Source: Prorocentrum cordatum (lineage: Eukaryota; Sar; Dinophyceae; Prorocentrales; Prorocentraceae). Taken from it: a stretch of 64,000 bases of DNA. Both the position numbers and the translations under genes were made by a program. This document shows positions 35,303 through 45,349 of the stretch, piece after piece. How positions within the stretch are numbered: the first letter of the stretch is position 1; every line of letters begins with the position of its first letter. Location of the stretch: assembly GCA_963575745.1 (NCBI GenBank), contig CAUYUJ010000926.1, forward strand, positions 1-64,000, read 5' to 3'. A model generated the notes under the pieces. The model saw only the letters and a list, made by a program, of their open reading frames with translations. It searched no databases and had not been told where the DNA came from.

Positions 35303-36479
35303 GGTTGCGGCGAGCGAGACCTGCGATCCTGCGCATCCATGAATACAGATGGGTGTAGAAGTAAATGAAGGGGGAGACTGGCACCGGCGTTGAGTTGAGG
35401 TGGCAGAGGTGGCGCAGTAAGTGATGAGCCGCGCAAAATTGCTATGGTAGTATAGCGGTGGCAGATGTTGCTGAGGCCCCCCTCGCCGCCTCCTCCTGAT
35501 GTGAGTCGTTCGAGCCCCTCCTCCTCGTCCTCCTCCTCCTCCCCCTCGTCCTCCTCCTCCTCCTCCTCCTCCTCCTCACTCCTCCTCCCCCTCCTCGGGA
35601 GGGGCTGGGATCCTGGGTGCCAGAGAAGGATCAATCTTGCAAATCCGCCTGCTCATCCTCCTCCTTCTTCCTCAGCCATCCCTTCTCCCTTATCCAAACC
35701 TGCGTGGACCTATGGGTGGGGGGCGCGGGGCGGGAAGGTATATAGCAGCCCTGGAAACGAGAACCTAGGTCACCTAACTTCGCATCGCGCCCCGCGATGC
35801 GCGACGCGCGGCTATCTTCGCTCCCTCGCGAGGCCATCCTGGAGAAAAGAAGCCCTCAGGCCCAGGCCGCGACGCGCGAGGCGCAATTATTTTCGCGCCC
35901 CTGGGGGTGGCCCGGGAGAACCGAGAAGGCGAGGGGGAGAAGGGGGGTTCTGAGGCTCGGCGGAGACGCGCCGAGTCGGATGGGCGAAGCCCGCCTCCAG
36001 GGGGCGCTTCCGGGCCGGGGCCGTCAACAACGAACCCCGGCCCGAAGATCAGCGCAGCAACTTCGCAAGGATGAAGTCGAACATATAGCAGCCGCAGTCG
36101 ATGAGAACTCTGCACCCCCAATCGTCGCGTAACTGAAATAGTACTCACAACATTCCAATGACCACAGGCGAGACCACAGGAAGGGAGACGCGAGGGCGAG
36201 GTAGCCATCACCGACAGCGCCAGACGTGAGCTCTCGCTCGCCGCCCCTACGCCTCCCTGATAAGACTGCCCACTGATAATTGAAGACTGTCCCAAACCAC
36301 CAGCAGCAGAAGGGATGCACCGCCGTCGCCATTACAACAACTCAAAAGTCGTGTGACATGGCTGCGTGGCATAGTTCACAAACAGAGTCACTGGCATCAG
36401 ACCACCGCGCCAGGTTTTCGATGAGTAGTAAATGTGTGTGAAACAATCGAATGTCATCAACACTCCCTTTTCAGGACTT
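35303..36479. other. Probable intron or intergenic, with a dispersed repeat
   Basis: Contains a CTC tract (35500-35600) and two copies of a GACGCGCG-(A/G)-TATCTTCGC-like word (about 35805 and 35872) that recurs at 40715 and 40757. Around 36058-36140 the minus strand reads RDDWGCRVLIDCGCYMFDFI, possibly a small exon. No gene is assigned. Confidence 0.4.
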
Positions 36480-37001
36480 CTAGGCTCGCCGATAGCACGA
36501 GGGAAGGGTCGCCGTGCTGGCGCCAGACGTGCGTTTGTCTGAAACACAAAAAGGGCAGCACTCTGTGGTCTCGTCGGCGACGCCACAGACGCAGCATGGG
36601 ATTGTAAAGTCACTGATGCAACCGATTGAGCGAGAGAGGCGCACTGCGCTCACATTCATCGCCCCTCGAAGATGGTGGGGCCCATGCATCTTTGAGCCCG
36701 TGTTCGGAACTATCACCTTTAGTTTCCCCGAGCCCAAATCGGCTGAAAGCGAAAGCTCCCATTCCTCACCCGCTGGAGGCGGTCGCGTGTAGCCGATCTT
36801 GTGGTCGACGCCGCTCGCCAGCACAAAACGACCCTTCTGCAATTCCACGCTGTCTTGAAATGCCCGACGAGCAACGTGGTACACCCTGCCGTCGTCCTCT
36901 AGACGCTCGACGGCCAAAGATATAAAGCTGTCGCAAGCCATATCCGCGGCATCCAACCACTCCAGGGCCAAGATCAATTTCTCCATCTCTCGGACCCAGT
37001 C
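36480..37001 (-). CDS. Exon with cysteine cluster, transposase-like gene
   Basis: Begins at a textbook acceptor (CTCGTCCTCGCTCCAG|GACTGG), in phase. Reads DWVREMEKLILALEWLDAAD, a helical start, then KIGYTRPPPAGEEWELSLS. It ends with a Cys cluster, CCVCGVADETTECCPFC, with CxxC spacing at both ends, probably zinc-binding. The stop is at 36480-36482, unless a donor such as GCAC|GTCTGG is used. It lies just downstream of the other transposase-like exons. No catalytic motif here. Function inferred only from context. Confidence 0.5.
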   Translation of the reverse strand, partial: DWVREMEKLILALEWLDAADMACDSFISLAVERLEDDGRVYHVARRAFQDSVELQKGRFVLASGVDHKIGYTRPPPAGEEWELSLSADLGSGKLKVIVPNTGSKMHGPHHLRGAMNVSAVRLSRSIGCISDFTIPCCVCGVADETTECCPFCVSDKRTSGASTATLPSCYRRA

Positions 37002-37270
37002 CTGGAGCGAGGACGAGTAGGAACAAACACGACAAGGAGTAGGGAGTAGGAGAATAATGAGGAAGTAGTGGGGAAGCAGGAGAAGGAGCAGGAGGAGCAG
37101 GAGGAGCAAGAAAAGAAGGAGGAGAAGATGGGGCGGATCCGGATCATGACGACCAGGCCCAGGCGGGCCGTCAGGAGCAGCGGGGGGCGGCGCCGGGGGG
37201 CCTCCATCGTCGCCTCGGCCTCCTCCTCGCCCGCCCCCTCGGCCACGGCCGCGCCCTCTGGCCTGTGCGG

Positions 37271-37334
<64 letters not shown>

Positions 37335-37469
37335 TCTCTCTCTCTCTCTCTTTCTCTCTGTCTCTCTCTCCGTCTGTCTGTCTGTTGGGTGTGTGCATAG
37401 CTATAAGGTGTATATATATATATGAATATATAAAGATATGTATACACACGTTGTATATGCATGCGTGTG
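37002..37469. repeat. Intron with CT microsatellite and TA tract
   Basis: (CT)n runs at about 37274-37370 and TATATA at about 37412-37424, next to GGAGCAGGAGGAGC repeats (37078-37130). No gene. Confidence 0.8.
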
Positions 37470-39271
37470 TCAATGGCTATGTATGTCTTTCGCTTTGCGC
37501 CCTGGCGCCTCCGAATCACCGCCACCACCGGCACCCTCAGCGCCGCCTGCAACATCAGCGCCCGCCCCTCCAGCCTCGAGGTCTGCGTTCAACTTTGCAG
37601 TCAATAAGGCGGCCACTGCCTCCTCGTCACCAAGAGCACCACGCGTGATGTCACCAACTGAACCCGACCCGCCTCCGGACCCCCAAGCGAACGCCCTGGC
37701 CATGTCCTCGTCGCGTTCCCCCCCGCGGCCGTCGTCGTCGACCTCGTCATCCGAGTCGAGGAAATCGGGCTCCGCTGCAGCGGCCTCCCACGCGTGGATG
37801 ATGGCAGCGGCGTCGGGATCGCCGGGATCGCCCTCCTCCTCTCCTTCCTCCTCCGCCGCCTCCCCCTCATCCTCGGGCTCAGGGTCTCCTCCGCCGTCGC
37901 CGCCGCCTATGCCCATGCCGCCTTTGCCGCCGCCCCCGCCGCCTCTGCCGCCGCCCCCGCCGCCGCGCCGCCGGCGGCCGCGACGCGAACATGGGCCAAT
38001 CATATTGACGGGTGCAGCCACGGCGCCAGACACCGCGGCAAAACGAATGCTCTTCAGACTCCAAGATACAGACATGAGGCTGCACTCGAAGTCACCCGCG
38101 GGCCCCTCGCCGACTGCAGAGGCGTGGGCTTTAGAAATGATGTCCAAGGCCTTGCGAGGTTGGAAGGGCCCGCCATAATCCATGCCGACTTTCCCGAGTG
38201 GACAAACCCCTTCATCATCGGCGTCGGCGTCAGCTAAACGAACTTCGGAAAACCACTGAACTCTGCGATAGTATCTGCACGGCACGAAATACCTTGCAGC
38301 TGCACCGGCCAACTCGATGCAAAGAACAAGCTTTCCCATCTCCGTGTGAAAATTTCTCTTGGGGCGAGGCTGCCGCGGTTCATGCCCGTCACCATCGTCA
38401 TCATGTTCCACTTGCGCCTGGTCTATGAGCCTATTCAAGGCTGCCAGAACACGGGCAGAGCACGCGCGCGCTGGAGGCGGTGGACGCACGGGAATGAACT
38501 TGGGCGGAGGTGCGTCCTCAACGTGGGCAAAGTCCCATCTTTGATGTGTTTCGTCACCGATGCACGTTTCGTCTTTGACCATGTCCACCGCGCAAGTATG
38601 GTAGTGCACGCGCGAATCCACGAGCTCGTTCCGGCCATCGCGGTTGAGGTTCTGGAGCCCACGCCGCTTGACCGTTATACGTGATGATAGTAATGGCCAA
38701 CCTACATTGGGCGCCAACTTCGACACACTCTTGATGATCGAATTACAACCCTCGATGTCTTGTGTATCAATCAACCACATGTGCGCAACCTCCCGGAGAC
38801 AATTCCACAACTCTTGATCCAAGGTACCTGTATCCCGTGCGCTTGCGAGGTGTGGTTCAAATAGTATGGAAAGTTTCTCTGCAGGTGGGTCGAGACTCGT
38901 CGACTTCCCATGGCCGACCATCTCTCTCGCTATTTGCCGTCGAACTTCATCATCTACCATTGGGCCTTCCTTAACAAGAAGCAGTTTTCTCCTTGGATAC
39001 ATCTTGCATGGCTCGTATACGCGGCACCAGAAATCTGCCCACATTTCTGAAACACAACACGCAGCGAGTTCCACGATTTTTTCGATTGGGTGTTGTGGTG
39101 CCAGTGATTGCATCAATGTCCCATTCATCAAATCATCCCAAGGATCATGCAGCAAAAGGTGCTGGAATTCGCAATGCAAGGCTTCTGCTTTTTGCGATGC
39201 GAGTTCTAACATTGGCATAGGGTCGTCGTCATTCCAAGCGCCGTGTCGATGTTGCTGCGCGCGGCTGCTGC
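37470..39271 (-). CDS. Transposase-like protein, C-terminal exon(s)
   Basis: Begins at acceptor CTTCTCAG|GCAGCAG. After EFQHLLLHDPWDDLMNG and CCVSEMWADFWCRVYEPC comes RDTGTLDQELWNCLREVAHM and LIDTQDIEGCNSIIKSVS. The DxxDIEGCNSIIK segment resembles the last catalytic Glu motif (E followed by N and K) of Mutator-like (MULE) DDE transposases; this assignment is inference. Next is a His/Cys part (HYHTCAVDMVKDETC), then NFHTEMGKLVLCIELAGAAA. The final 170 codons (below about 37985) are Gly- and Asp/Glu-rich and may be a separate exon or intron. Stop at 37470-37472. No frameshift seen inside this exon. Confidence 0.55.
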
Positions 39272-39568
39272 CTGAGAAGTTCTTAGGGGGGGGGCGCGCC
39301 AGGCCGCGGCCATCGCGTCGGCGAAGAAGCTGGCGCCGACCGAGCTCCGTTGAGGGGCCCGGTGGTGGGAGCCGCCCGCCCTCCTCCTGTCCGGGCCTCC
39401 CCCTCTCCCCCATCCACCTCTTCCTCCCCCCTCGCGTGCTGCCCGGCCCCTCCTGTCTCCTGCCCGTTCCCACTTCCCCCTCGCCGCCTGCCAAATCCAT
39501 GCCCTTGCTATCGCTTCTCCGCCGACCCCAGGCTTTGGCGCGGCGACCCCCCCCCCCCCCCCGGGCGC
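39272..39568 (-). other. Predicted GC-AG intron, 297 bp
   Basis: Donor CTCAAAG|GCGCCC and acceptor TTCTCAG|GCAGC. Its length is a multiple of three and it has no stop, so it reads through as Gly/Arg-rich sequence. GC donors are known in dinoflagellates. A C17 run lies near 39547-39562. Confidence 0.5.
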
Positions 39569-40512
39569 CTTTGAGAAAACGTTCCAGATGCACCAGCGGC
39601 CCCGAACATTTGTTGGCAATATACAAACACGCCAAACATTCATTGCTGTGCAAGCCTTGGTCAACCTCCTTAACCCATCGGGATATTTTTTCTGAGTAAG
39701 CATATCCGTCATTGTCGTCGTCCTCGACCAAGTTGCGCTTGGAACCCCTGGCGCGAGGCTTAGCTTTTGGCACCGAGGCGTGACGAAACACTGCTGGGAG
39801 CTCCTCTCGGCCACACTTCAGTAACTTCTCTTCCAATTTCGCGATGGACCCCCCGCCTGTTTCGTAGAGCGCGCTGGGGAAGAACTTTCGCCACCTCATC
39901 GGCCCTCTCCGCATTGGTAATGCATTTCCACGCCTTATAGATTTTGGCGGGGTTCCCAGAAGCTCTCCAAAGGCTTGCTATTTCAGCACAGGTCCCAAAG
40001 TATTTGAATGCATCCAATCTAGTCAATTGAGTTTTTTCGGACCACGTTGGCAATGTGGCGCAAACACCAGCTCCTGAGTTTCACAGTGCACAGCATGTCC
40101 TGGACGTCCCCAGACACGAGCTTCTCGCAGGCCGTCTGGTCTGGGCCTTGGTCAACACACAAGATAAACCACCGCACGTGCACGTACTGAGGTAAATCTT
40201 CGTGCTTGTCTTGCATGCTGGGCTGGGGGAAATACATGACTTCGGAAGTCCAAGGTAGAACGCCCACACCTGACAATTGTTCGATATATGTAGCCCCCGC
40301 CTCCTCGCCTCCAAAGTGCTCGCTTACTTTGGCCAAGTCCGCGTGGCACGCGCGCAGGCTGCTGGGGGGCTCTGGGAGATAATCAGGACGCCGCTCATCA
40401 CGGATGGACGCGCGCCGAAACCAGCTCCAAATCTCACGCGCGTGGGCCTGGGGGGGGTCGACGAAGGTGGACGTGATGAGGGCATCCTCCTCCATGAGGG
40501 GGAGCTCCTCAT
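39569..40512 (-). CDS. Transposase-like protein, central exon, two frameshifts
   Basis: Reads ELPLMEEDALITSTFVDP and HAREIWSWFRRASIRDE. Then comes VRWFILCVDQGPDQTACE and KLRSWCLRHIANVVRK, followed by FKYFGTCAEIASLWRASG and LEEKLLKCGREELPAVF. VDQGPDQTAC followed by CLRHI resembles the second Asp and the C-x2-H of MULE transposases, with an RNase H fold (inference). Two frame breaks fall at 6-nt homopolymers: T6 at 40032-40037 and C6 at 39849-39854. Removing one base from each gives continuous protein (VRKTQLTRLDAF, RRGSIAKLEE). The 5' end at about 40512 and the donor at 39568 are predictions. Confidence 0.55.
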
Positions 40513-40871
40513 CTCATCCACCTCGTCCTCCTCCCTCCTCCCCTTCGCCCTCCTCCTCCCCCTCCCGCCCCCTTTCCCACCTCCTCCTCATCCCCCTTCT
40601 CCACCTCCCCTCTCCTCCTCGCCCTCCTCATCTTCGAAATCTCCAAATCTACATTGGACCCCCAGGGGAGTGGCGCGACCCGCGCGGGGGGGCGCGCGGG
40701 GCGGACAGCGCAAGCGCGGTCATCTTCGCGCCCCGGCGCCGCCCACCTGGAGAAGGCGCGCGACGCGCGATTATCTTCGCGCCCTTGATGGGCCTGATGG
40801 GGGGGGGGGAACCCTGGCAGGAGGAAGGAACGAGGAGGTTGATTGATTGAGGAGGATGCGCGCCCTGCAAC
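40513..40871. other. Predicted intron
   Basis: CTC-rich on the plus strand (40505-40640), with two copies of a GCGCG-(A/G)-TTATCTTCGCGCCC word at about 40715 and 40757. The donor is probably GCCG|GTTGCA at 40871. Confidence 0.45.
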
Positions 40872-41340
40872 CGGCGACGGTGGTGTTAGTCCCGCCGCCT
40901 CTGACGCAATGGATCTCGCAAGACATTCCAGCTGTGGGCAAATGACGATGTGCAATATTCGCGATGTATTCGTAGTTCTCACCGTAATAAGCTCTAGATT
41001 GCGTGACAATGTTGGCGGCCATTAGTCGTTCCCATCGCGTCACATTTTGGCGAGACCCTTTTTTCTTGTTGACGAAGGATGGCATCGCGCCCCGTATGAG
41101 ATTGATTTCTGCGCATTGCAAGTGTGTACCCCTATGAATACTTAGAGCGGGGGTGTGCCCTTCACGACGTTTCTTTTTCTGCTGTACTTCCAGGGGCGTT
41201 TTCTCTTTGTAACAGACGTGTTCTTGTTTGATGTCTTGAAGTTTTTCGGCCAGCCCGTTCGCCTTCTCCCGCCAGTATCTGACGCTGCGCTGCAAACGAT
41301 GCACCTGACGCTTTAAGTCCCGGATGGTGTCGGCGGCCTC
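40872..41340 (-). CDS. Transposase-like protein, coiled-coil exon
   Basis: Starts after acceptor GGCGACAAG|GAGGCC. Residues 1-40 form a heptad-like coil (EAADTIRDLKRQVHRLQRSV, then WREKANGLAEKLQDIKQE). A basic part, QQKKKRREGH, and a conserved-looking end follow: RWERLMAANIVTQSRAYYG and SCEIHCVRGGGTNTTVA. The VRGGGTNT segment matches a pattern I associate with the same dinoflagellate transposase-like group. Likely the region before the catalytic part. Ends at candidate donor GCCG|GTTGCA. Confidence 0.5.
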
Positions 41341-41793
41341 CTTGTCGCCGTCGTCTCCGCCATCGTCGCCGCCCGGGTCGCCCCCGGGACCTCGACCCCC
41401 TGGGCGACGACCTCGACCGCCGCCCCTGCGCCCGCGCGCACCAGCTCGCGCCCCTCGGCCCCCTGCCCCTCGATCACCAGCGGGGGCAGGCGGGGCGCCG
41501 GAGGAGGAGGAGAGGAAGAGGGGGAGGGCGGAGGGGTGGAGCTCAAGGAAAGAGGGAGGAGGAGGAGAAGGGGGATGGAGGGGCATGGAGCGGGAGGAAG
41601 GAGGGATGAGGGACGAAGACAAGCCACGGGGCACCGAGAGCGCGACGACGAGCGGCCGCTGCGGCGTCGAGAGCCCGACGCGATGCCTGGCAGAGGGCCG
41701 CCCAGGCCACCGCCCCCATGCCTGCCTTTCACCCCCCGTGAAATCGGACGTCGGGACCTCGGGGCCTGCCGCCGCCCCCCCCCCCCCCCCTCG

Positions 41794-41900
41794 TCTTTCA
41801 AGTGCACCGCGTGCGCCTCGGGGATGTCGCAACTCCCCATAGCGGCCAAAACATCGCGCACGTCCAATATAGTGTAAGGAAGAGCTTTGTGACGAAGTGC
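41794..41900 (-). CDS. Small exon, 5' part of the transposase-like gene
   Basis: Acceptor GACTCGGGGCAG|GCACTT, phase 0. Reads ALRHKALPYTILDVRDVL and AAMGSCDIPEAHAVHLKD, then runs into a G-rich tract. The 3' end is not resolved; a non-canonical donor is possible. The intron to 41341 is GC-rich and Pro/Gly-coding in all frames. Confidence 0.4.
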
Positions 41901-42254
41901 CTGCCCCGAGTCCACGGGCCCCCCGATCCCCACCTCCTTCTCCCCCTTATCCTCTTATTCCTTCCTCCTCTTCCTACTCCTCCCCGCGGGCCCCAAGGTG
42001 CCCTGGATGGGATCGTGGACTCGTGGACCCCCCCCCAGGGCCCGAAAACTGAGAACTTGGTTCCTGGGGCCCTTGAGGCCCACCCGCCCGATTTCAGGTG
42101 ACCTCTCGGGCTATTTGGGGGCCATCCTGGGCGCTCTGAGGCCACGTCGCCCTCCCCGACCCACCCCCCAAAAAACGATATCTAGGGGGGGCCACTTCGC
42201 TCGGGAGTTCCCGAACGAATTGCCCGCCCCCTAGAGTCGTGGCCACCGACCCAC

Positions 42255-42467
42255 CTCGTTGACGTGGTTGTGGCACTCCCTTCGGGTATCATGAATCAAA
42301 CTTTCGTCTGCCGCGTCCCCGTTCAGCGCGATGACGGCATCTGACACGATCCGGTTGCAGTCAAAGGTGCTGAGAGACACTCGCAGGCCGCCGTGCCCAT
42401 CATCATCGACGACGGCGGGCTGGCACGACCACGCGGCGCGAGTCAAGCAAGCAAGAGGTGTTGACAT
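42255..42467 (-). CDS. Probable first exon with ATG
   Basis: ATG at 42467, then STPLACLTRAAWSCQPAV, DDDGHGGLRVSLSTFDCN and SDAVIALNGDAADESLI, ending HNHVNE at a good donor (AACGAG|GTGGGT). 71 codons, phase 0, matching the phase of the exon at 41900. No domain recognised. The promoter is not evident; the sequence upstream is ordinary. Confidence 0.45.
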
Positions 42468-43549
42468 CGGGCCAAGATGCTATGATCGGCGGAAGGGGGA
42501 TGAACCCGAGAAACAGCAGGGATACGCATTCTGGTATTGAGCCTGGTTTGGGCGCGATTTCGCTTGAGACGTCCTCGCAAGTAGCTTGGTTTTACTTCAT
42601 ACATGCTCATTGCCATCCTCGTCCTCATTATGCTCCTCCCTCCTCTGCCCCCCCGCTCCTCGTGTTCCTCCACGTTCGCCTTCTGTTCATGGGAACTGGC
42701 GCGGCAATACTGCGCACTCTTTTTAATTAATTGCACTGCACTTCGGATAAACAGAAGGAGGAAGAGGAGGAGGGGGAAAGGCGGGGTGGGGCGGGGAAGA
42801 CTACGTGTCTGACCACGTAGATTTGATCAGCTGGTAGAGGCTGTCTCTGAAGTCCCACTGACGCTCGCGACGAGAAAGATTGCGATCGCTGCCCACTGTT
42901 CCCCCCCCCCCCCCGTCCCCATCTTTCGCCCGCCCGCTCTTCCCCCACCCCCTCCACCTCCTCTTCCTCCTCCTCCTCCCCCTCCTCCTCCTCCTCGTCC
43001 TCCTCCTCCTCCTCCTCCTCCTCCTCCTCCTCCTCTTCCTCCTCATCCCCCTCCTCCTCCTACTCTTCGCGGGCCTGCGAGTTGTCTGGATAGCGATCTG
43101 GGCGATCTGGCCTCCCCGCCGTTTCCCCCCAAAGACAAGGCCGTCTTGGAGCCTTCTTGGGCCGTCTTGGGGTCCTCCTAGGCCGTATTCGGGCTCTCCT
43201 GGGGGCCTCTCGGGCCGCCCTGGGGCTCTATTTGGAGCCCTGTTAGGCCAGTTAACAAGAAATCAAATTCCAGAATGACCCTGTGTCTTTTCAAAATACA
43301 TGCTCACAAACCCTTTTCATTTTTGTTTGCTTTGAGTGTTTTGGTGCAAACGGACATGATCTGTTCTGATATTGTTATAAAACAATCAGCTTGTTATTTT
43401 TTCCAGGAATCAGCAGACGACAGTTAACAAATGCGACTATCTACTCTCGGTTGTATTGAACCGACGAAAGGGAGGAATACAAAAAAACACGCCATTTCCA
43501 AGATGATACAGCCCTTCATTTCCGTCCCCAGCGCACAACGATCCCGGAC
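42468..43549. other. No gene; CTC tract and an AT-rich patch
   Basis: CTC repeats lie at 42958-43065, CTTGGGGCC-type motif at 43130-43250, and a more AT-rich segment with TTTTCATTTTTGTTTGCTTT at 43285-43430. Its place upstream of the minus-strand genes could hold promoter sequence, but no motif can be assigned. Confidence 0.4.
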
Positions 43550-44300
43550 CCAGGAGGAGGAGGAGGAGGAGGAGGCGGAGGAGGAGGAGGAGGAGGAGGA
43601 GGACGAGGAGGAGGACGAAGAGGAGGAGGAGGAGGAGGAGGAGGAGGAGGACGAGGAGGAGGAGGAGGAGGAGGAGGAGGAGGCCAGGGTCGGTGCAGGT
43701 GTGCAGTTGGCGTCCTCCCGCGAGGGGGGCCTCGGGGTCCGCGTGGTGGTCGCGAGCTGCAGCCGCCCCAAGGTGGAGGCTGCGGCGGCGGCCTTCGGGC
43801 GCCTGCTGTGGCCCCACCAGGCATGGCCAGGAGGAGGAGGAGGAGGAGGAGGAGGAGGCGGAGGGGGAGGAGGACAAGCTATGTGCGCTCGCGTCATATC
43901 TGTTATCCTATCCCTCCCACCCATCCCTTACCATGGCGCAGATCCCCTCTCTACCCGCACAGTCGGATGTCGAGCAGGGCAATGATTCCGAAAGGATGCG
44001 CGATGCATTGTAGAGCACGGCGTGGCATGGCGTAGTAGAGTACCGCAAAGCGTAGTATCAACCTAGCTTGCATTGCATGCCGTGGCATGGCATGGCACGG
44101 GAAATGACGCCAGCGCTGCAGCGGGAACGCGCGTCGAAACGAACGGAAGCGCGGAAATGAGGCCAGCGCTGCAGCGGGAGCACGATTCGGAACGAGCGGA
44201 AGCACGGACATGAGGCCAGCGCTGCAGCGGGAGCACGATTCGGAACGAGCGGGGCCCGAAAATGAGGCCGGCGCCTCAGCGAGGGCAGCATTTTGAAAAA
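43550..44300. repeat. Composite dispersed repeat, copy 2
   Basis: (GAG)n at 43555-43685; GCGCTCGCGTCATATCTG and CCATCCCTTACCATGGCGC at about 43884-43940; then four tandem units of about 53 bp containing AGCGCTGCAGCGGGAGCAC and GATTCGGAACGAGCGG (44105-44255); then GGCGCCTCAGCGAGGGCAGC. Matches copy 1 at 25430-26290. Confidence 0.65.
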
Positions 44301-44424
44301 ATGCAGGCGAAAACCCAACTCCGGGGAAACCTGTGTGTAAAAAAACAGTGCGCAGGGGGGGGTCGGACATTCCCAGGCCGTCATCAGGGGAAGAGGGAGA
44401 GTAGTAGTCATATTGAGTAATTGT

Positions 44425-44560
44425 GGGGGAGGAGGAGGAGGAGGAGGAGGAGGGAGGAGGAGGAGGAGGAGGAGGAGGAGGAGGAGGAGGCGGAGGCGGA
44501 GGCGGAGGAGGAGGAGGAGGAGGAGGAGGAGGAGGAGGAGGAGGAGGAGGAGGAGGAGGT
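44425..44560. repeat. GGA trinucleotide tract
   Basis: Nearly pure (GGA)n with three GGC interruptions. Poly-Glu, poly-Gly and poly-Arg frames are artefacts. Confidence 0.9.
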
Positions 44561-44740
44561 GCGATTCGGTTCACCGGCTGGGGCCGCGCCTCCGAGCCGA
44601 TCCGATTCGCTTCGGGTCGCTGGCATCGGCCAGTGCCAGCCAGAGCTGGGCGCGGCGATCCGACGTCGATTCGATCCAGGACGATGCGCCGGCGATCCGA
44701 TCCACTCCTGATCCGATTCGAGATCTTGGGCGCTGCGCAA

Positions 44741-44885
44741 TGGGGGATCATAAATGGGGGGGCGGCGAGTGTGGTCCGAAAAGGTACCAAAATGGTACCT
44801 AAACGAGCCCCCTGGGCTGTGGAGGGGCCCGAAAGGGGCACGAAAGGGGACCTTTTCTGACCCCCCCATTTGTGCCCCCCCCATT
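44741..44885. mobile_element. MITE-like element, family 2, copy A
   Basis: The left end TGGGGGATCATAAATGGGGG and the reverse complement of the right end (GGGGGGGGCACAAATGGGGG) form inverted repeats. The interior has GGTCCGAAAAGGTACC and GGGGCCCGAAAGGGG. The second copy is at 46430-46561. No target duplication seen. Confidence 0.6.
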
Positions 44886-45198
44886 AAGCCACGCCCAAAG
44901 ATCGCACTCTTCCCAGACCCCCGGCGTCGTGATTGTTTGTTCGCAGCGTCGACCCCCAGAGATTTGGCCCCCTTCCCTGGGAACGGTTTTTCATGCGGGG
45001 TCGTTTTGTTCACGGTCCTGAGGCCTGTTGAGGGCCCCTTGGACGCCGAAAATAGTTCAAGCGGTCCGTCGTTCGGGGCGCGTTCTGACCACGATCTCCA
45101 GGCGGGTCCAGCGGCGGCGACGGGTGCCTCCGAGGAGGCTGCAAGAGAGGAACACGGGCGAAAAGCAGCGGTAAATGCAGAAGAGAAAACGCCCCATA

Positions 45199-45349
45199 CA
45201 TAAATTGTTGCCGCTCCGCGCGGATTTCTTGGATCTGCGCTGACCCCCCTTCCTAGCGCGCGGAGTGCGCCAGGGGCGGCGCCGGAGGCGCCTCTGGGGG
45301 GGACCAAGCGCGGATCCAAGAAATCCGCGCGGACCTCCGAATTTTTATG
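45199..45349. mobile_element. Foldback/MITE-like element, single copy
   Basis: Inverted arms of about 50 bp starting CATAAA. The core CCGCGCGGATTTCTTGGATC is perfect in both arms. The centre is GC-rich and short. 151 bp total, no coding capacity. Confidence 0.65.
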
